NCBI RefSeq assembly: GCF_020085105.1
Contig: NC_058047.1
Span: 16,440,001-16,504,000, forward strand
Length of the DNA: 64,000 nucleotides
Reading direction: 5' to 3'
DNA from: Siniperca chuatsi
Taxonomy: Eukaryota > Chordata > Actinopteri > Centrarchiformes > Sinipercidae
Shown here: positions 58,995 to 64,000 of the stretch, one piece after another
Layout of the letters: each line of letters opens with the position of its first letter
Position numbering within the stretch: position 1 is the stretch's first letter
Position numbers and translations under genes: made by a program
Notes under the pieces: model-generated
Told to the model about the DNA's origin: nothing
Database searches by the model: none
The model's input: the letters and a program-made list of their open reading frames with translations, nothing else

Positions 58995-61420
58995 GGTGCA
59001 CATCACTGTTTTATTTTTCCAGATCCCACCCTTTTCCTCAAATCAAGAAACTTTAGCCAGTAAGAACACAGAAGCTGGGCCGAGCTGCTGTTCTCATGAT
59101 GGTTTTCAAACCAGCAGAATCACTTCCATGTTCTTCATCCTGATCCACAAACTATGATGTCAGATCCTGTCCTGCTGCCAACTTAATCCATTTGGTCTCA
59201 TGGACCAGAATAATCAGGAATCATTTTTCACTCTCCCTGTCTTCATCAACACAGATGTCTTGTCATTCATTTATGATAATCCCTCTTGTGAGGGATGTAA
59301 AGCATTTGTCCACGCCTCTGAGATCTAGATGAGATTAACTGATCGCTCTTCATCCCCTCCTCTCGGTATACTGTACGAGTGATCATTCTGCCAAACTGAC
59401 GTCATGTGTTGTCTCAGGCAGCTACAGGGAGAAACTGACCACACAGAGTTTAGCCCAGATATTTCTTTTGTCGAGAGATGTGTTCACCAACCTTGTTGTA
59501 AAGGTTAAGTTCACATTTTTTCAATCTGCCTTAATACAATACTCACTTTCCCATAAAAACTTTGAGTTATTGGTCACTGTAATCATTCTTTGTCTCCATA
59601 CTGACTGTGTAGAGACCCCCTGCCTCTGAGTTAAAAGTTAAGACTTTTTGGTATGAAACTCCCTCTGTGTCTCACTGTCCATCCCCCACAGCTCATCAAG
59701 GAATCACTGTCCGTGAAAACACAAAGGAAATTTTATACTAAAAAGACTAACATTAGAAGATACCCACTTGGTTAGCTCAGACTGCTGAAGCCTCCATTTT
59801 AGCTTCACTTAAGAATGCATTGTTGCACAGAAAGAACTGTGGATTTTGTCTTCTATCTCTTAAGGGCTGCAACTAAACATTATTTTCATTATCAACTGAT
59901 CTGTTGATTAGTTTTTCGATTAGACTATAAAATGTCTGAAAATGTTTTGGGTTTTTTTATTAGCCCATCGCAGGCATTCAAATTGCATCTTCTGTCAGAT
60001 TAACAGTCCAAAAGACAAAAAAATCCATCAATATAAAACATACAAAGGCAACAAATCACATTAAAAAAAAAGCTGGAACCAGCAAATGTTCGGCATTTGG
60101 GCTTGATAAATGGCTTAAACGATTATCAAAATATTTGGTGAATGATTTTCTGTCGACCGATTTAATCGTCAGTGTAGTTGTGCTAGAAAGGGGAGCTCCT
60201 CAGAGCCAGGATGGAGAGGAGGAATGATCACAGTGGCCAATAACTTTCAGTGTACATCTGGGCATATGAGTATTGTGTTGAGACAGAGAAATCTGAACTT
60301 CTCCTTTAAATACTCAGTGAAAATGACTCCTAACACAAATATCGTTTACGGATAAGGTGAGTTGTCTAAATAAAATGTGAAGTAGTGTTTAGATAGTCTC
60401 GATTCCATTGCCTTGGTAAGGAATTTATTAAAAGAAGCATTCAGTTGAATGGAAATAAATCCTTGCCACATAATTATTGTATGTATTAATCTCCCCCTTT
60501 CTCCCCATCTAATATATTTAGAAATTTAAAACTGATCTCACCTTGAAAGTTTCCTTCGTGCTTTTTGTATCACCCTTTTCTGTAGTCGGGGTTTGTTTCC
60601 TGTTGCTGTGTGACCTGGTGTCTTATTTTTACTGCTCACGTGTTTAAAAAAAAAAAAAATCCTGAATTGATTTAAAAAGTCATGCTGGTGAAGTACACAT
60701 CATCTGAAAGCTCATGTTAAAAAAGGTCACATGCAACAAACATGGTTTTTTTTTGTTTTTTTTTACCTAATCAGAGCACATGTGTGTTTAGTGTGTAAAG
60801 AGTACAATGACAACACATCATGAAACTCCCTCTTTACTCCTTTTTATCAGTAGAAAATGTGCTGAATTTGACCTTTTGCCGAATACAGCAATAATGTGAT
60901 TTGACTTAATCAGACATTTTTAAAGCTGTGTTAAGATTTTGGTCAAGCCAGCACTGCAGTATTTATACACTGGATGTCTTAAAATGGGCAATAATACAAA
61001 GGGTGTTGGATTAAATGGGAAAAATATCTTACACACACCTAATTTCATAAGATATTGGTGTGTGTAAAATTAATACTGCAGTGCTTCCTCGACCTTTTCT
61101 CTGCCCTGGTCTTGCCTTGTTGTGGGTGAATGGTGTTTATTTGACATTATGTATTTTCCATGTGTTACTGCATGACCTGTGACACCCCCCTCGTTGCCAT
61201 GGTAACAATGACCAGATTTCTTTATTTACCAACATGAGGGAAATACTGTGTGGTACATATGAATTTTTAATTTATTGAAACAGTTTCATTTTTGCACTGA
61301 AATGATGAACTCTCCTCTGGTCTGAACTCTGTTTCATGTCATCCACAACACTTGATCTTTGCAATGAAAATGGTATCAGTTGTGATTTAAAAAAATAAAA
61401 TAAAAGAAATCACAAGGAAC
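58995..61420 (+). other. ncln: ncln 3' UTR (candidate long form)
   Basis: No splice or coding signal follows the stop. Poly(A) signals AATAAA occur at 60369, 60454 and, doubled, at 61394-61404; the last pair is followed by T/G-rich sequence, so the longest form probably ends near 61420. The UTR includes a hAT-type MITE (59864-60183) and a poly(A) run near 60643. Confidence 0.45.
59864..60183 (+). mobile_element. hAT-type MITE inside the ncln 3' UTR
   Basis: AGGGCTGCAACTAAACATTA, CATTATCAACTGATCTGTTG, TCGATTAGACTATAAAATGT and ACCGATTTAATCGTCAG, the signature of a very common fish hAT MITE. Confidence 0.65.
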
Positions 61421-61959
61421 AAGTCTCTTGTTTACTGACATGTTTTATTTTATGGGGGGGATAACATTGGCTGAATGGTATTAAAATTGCATTACAAAAG
61501 AGCAAGTATGCGTCTTTTAAGTGGTCAGATTCAGTTTTGAAAGAAAAATGGGGCAATTTGTATCGCTGCCAGCAAATATCAATGGTCCAAAAAAACATTT
61601 ATCATTAAAATACACTTTCAATTAATAAGAGTTTTAGTTACTGATTCTTCCCAGAAAGTCATAAAAATTCCCAAATTCTTCCCTCCCTTTTCTAATTTTG
61701 ATCTCCTAATGAACAATAAAAAGAATACTAATAAATTACAGTGCAATTTACAAGAAATACCTGCAGGGCTTTTCTGCCCGTCGTTTTCTACTAGCTCTCC
61801 TCTTCGCTCGGCACCAGCTCTCACACTAACACTTGCCTCATAATTTGGGTGGAAATTTTGGCACAATCAAACCATTCGTGAAGATACTTTGTGTCATGAT
61901 GGAGCGAAGCCTGTGAGCCAGTTCAGGCAGACAACTCGCAGCCTTGGAAGTTAGGCGGC

Positions 61960-62477
61960 CCCGTCAATGCTGCTGCTTCACTGCTCAGTTTGTAAACACT
62001 GCTCATTTTATCGTCACTCCCTAAACTTTGTGTTAATCTTAATGCATGCAAACCTTATCCGAATCGAGGGTCTAAGGATAGAGGGTGTCCTATATGCTGT
62101 ACAGATTGTAAAGCCAAATGAGGCAAATTTGGCTATATAAATAAAATTGACTTGAAACAAGCAGCAAAAAGGTCAGTCTAGAAAACAAATATTATATACT
62201 CGACTCGTTGCAACACAAATCCACTGCAGCCTTTCCAATTTTCCTGCTCAGTTTATTAACACTGCTTTTCTCGTCACTCCCTACATTTGTGTTGATCTTA
62301 ATATATGGAAATGGGGAGTGACAAGGTTAGAGCCTAGACACCAAATATCATACTCTACTCACTGCCTGTGCAATAATGGCAGCCTTGTGCTGCTGCTTTA
62401 CTGATTAGTTTGCAAACACATCTTTATACCGTCACTCCTTAATCTTCTCTGTGTTGATCAGTGTATACAAACAACAT
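61960..62477 (+). repeat. Diverged tandem repeat units
   Basis: The block GCTGCTTTACTG...CAGTTTG.AAACACTG...CGTCACTCCCTA...TGTTGATCTTAAT recurs at about 61970, 62235 and 62390, with a further copy at about 62870-62960 beyond an inserted MITE. A fragment ending ATAAATAAAATTGACTTGAA (62091-62156) is a separate common fish repeat. Confidence 0.5.
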
Positions 62478-62849
62478 GGTTCCTACACTTTCTTAAACAT
62501 CAAATTCAAGGACTTTTCAACGACTTTCCAGGCCCAATTCAAGGACCCAACACAGCATAGTTTGAGACACGGGTCAAGGTTAACTACTGTTACAACAGTG
62601 AGAATTTTTATGAGAACTATCAGGCTTTACAGAAGCTCACAGACAACAATTAAAAAGAGAGAGAGGCTTGAATGTGCGAACACTTCTCAGTTGTGCCGCT
62701 GCGTTATAGTGAAGTTACTTTAAGTAAAAAATAAATATATAAAAAGAACTTAAATTTCTATTCTTGCACAAAATATATGAATTCAAGCCATTTCACTGAT
62801 CCATGTCTATTTCACAAACTTTGAAGGATTTCAAGGACCCGTGGGAACC
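62478..62849. mobile_element. MITE (GGTTCC ends) inserted in the tandem repeat
   Basis: Left end GGTTCCTACACTTTCTTAAA, right end GGACCCGTGGGAACC: inverted ends. Internal AAATTCAAGGACTTTTCAAC and GATTTCAAGGACCC are typical of a common fish MITE. It separates tandem units on either side. Confidence 0.65.
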
Positions 62850-63202
62850 TTGAAGCAAGAAGTGACGAGCCTGTTGATGTTGCTTTACTGGAGAATTTGC
62901 AAACACTGTCTCATTTTATCACCACTCCCTGATCTCCAGAGACGAGGTCAGAACCAAACATCAAATATCAAGTCTGTACATTCACAAACTTCTGTTCCAA
63001 GTGAGTTGTCTGACTGAACTGAGCTTCACATGCAACATGTTTCCAACAACTTAAACCAAAGATGACCTGAACTGCAGGCCAATGTTATATCGAATGTTTA
63101 AATACGAATCAGCCAAATCTATACACAAAGAAAAATAAACTGGCAATCTCAAAATGTTTTTTCCTTCAATTTCGGATAGTTTCGTCCCTTCTGGGTTGTA
63201 GT

Positions 63203-63576
63203 TAGGGGTGGGCGACATGGATAAAATCCTCTTTCACGATATACGTTATTTCATATAATGATACTGGTATACTGTACATGGTGGTACATTTTCTGAAAAA
63301 TCAATTGAATTAAGCGTTATCTAGTGCACACCTGGTAGTTCCTGCAGCTGTTTTTTGGGTAATCCATCAAAGTAAATACCTGAAAAGACAAAGTACTTTA
63401 GATGCAAAAAATATGAAGTCCAATATTGCCATAAAACAGCACATTGATTCACAACATTGCCCACAATGGCCTAATACACCCAGAGAGAGGTTAAAAATAG
63501 GATAGACACCACGGTGTAAACAGGACAGCAAATTTCTATCGCTTGATTGTATATTGCGTCATATCGCCCACCCCTA
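63203..63576. mobile_element. MITE with TAGGGGTGGGCGA inverted ends
   Basis: TAGGGGTGGGCGA at 63203-63215 and its exact inverse TCGCCCACCCCTA at 63564-63576. AT-rich interior with CACGATATACG-type motifs. No transposase; flanking duplication not clear. Confidence 0.75.
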
Positions 63577-64000
63577 GCAGTAGCTACTCGTTCACACATG
63601 ACATCACAGGACTGTTTGTAGTATGACACAATGGGAGAGAGGTGGAGAGATTGAAGGCGCACCTTTTGCACACAGTACCATACCAGACTTGAGGGATGAG
63701 TCGCACCTAATCCAGATCTCAGGTCTTTGTGGGTTTACTGCAAACTTCACTCCCCTGTCATATGGCATCCTATACAACAAAAATATCAGCAAACTATGGA
63801 TAATCTATTCTCACAGTTGAGCGGGGAGGATTTCAGACGTCGCTTCCTCAGCCACGGGACTCTGAACGTAGGATATATTACATACAGTGCCATAAACCAT
63901 GTATGATGTATAGGGACTACAGTCAAATGAGCGTGAGCCAGCATTCAGTTTAAAAGGAAGAGATCTGAGACTAAAACCAGATGTAAATTAACAAAACGAC

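Larger units (their letters stand above)
61421..64000. other. Noncoding region downstream of ncln
   Basis: Mostly repeats. In human CELF5 follows NCLN; no CELF-like RRM sequence is visible here, so that gene, if present, lies beyond the window. 62960-63200 and 63580-64000 show nothing identifiable. Confidence 0.55.

Overview
The window looks like nuclear DNA of a ray-finned (teleost, probably percomorph) fish. The evidence is AT-rich noncoding DNA, many CA/GT microsatellites, many short non-autonomous transposons of kinds common in fish, and two clearly vertebrate protein-coding genes. Both genes are on the + strand. s1pr4 (sphingosine-1-phosphate receptor 4) has its whole coding region in one exon, 6787-8031. 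ncln (nicalin) has 15 coding exons between 48328 and 58994, all with GT-AG introns; they join in frame to a complete 561-residue protein. S1PR4 and NCLN are also adjacent and in the same orientation on human 19p13.3, so this is conserved synteny, which supports calling the receptor s1pr4 rather than another S1P receptor.

Layout: 1-6631 is noncoding and holds a complex local duplication (2158-3935), a SINE-type tail and a pair of adjacent hairpins. 6632-8490 is the s1pr4 terminal exon with its poly(A) signal. 8491-48100 is a roughly 40 kb stretch with no recognisable gene. It mixes repeats (nested MITEs and SINEs, two long dispersed repeat pairs, microsatellites) with islands of mixed-composition sequence rich in homeodomain-type TAAT/ATTA cores, which are the best candidates for conserved noncoding regulatory elements. 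48120-61420 is ncln with its presumed 5' region and a long 3' UTR that has absorbed a MITE. 61421-64000 is repeats, with no gene seen.

The two genes are not known to act in one pathway. S1pr4 is a plasma-membrane lipid receptor. Nicalin is an ER membrane protein of the NCLN-NOMO-TMEM147 (BOS) complex, which works at the multipass translocon. They are linked by shared ancestry of the locus, not by operon logic.

Nothing here is clearly a new biological system. The items most worth checking are: a minus-strand 145-codon open frame with a hydrophobic N-terminal segment (30626-31063), which lies next to a purine/pyrimidine tract and an inverted pair of POU/homeodomain-like motifs; the regulatory-looking islands in the 40 kb gap; a Harbinger-like element that splits an older repeat; and an approximately 800 bp near-identical duplication (37794-38583 and 41456-42304). 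No search or alignment could be run, so family names rest on recognition of the translated sequence or repeat signature.
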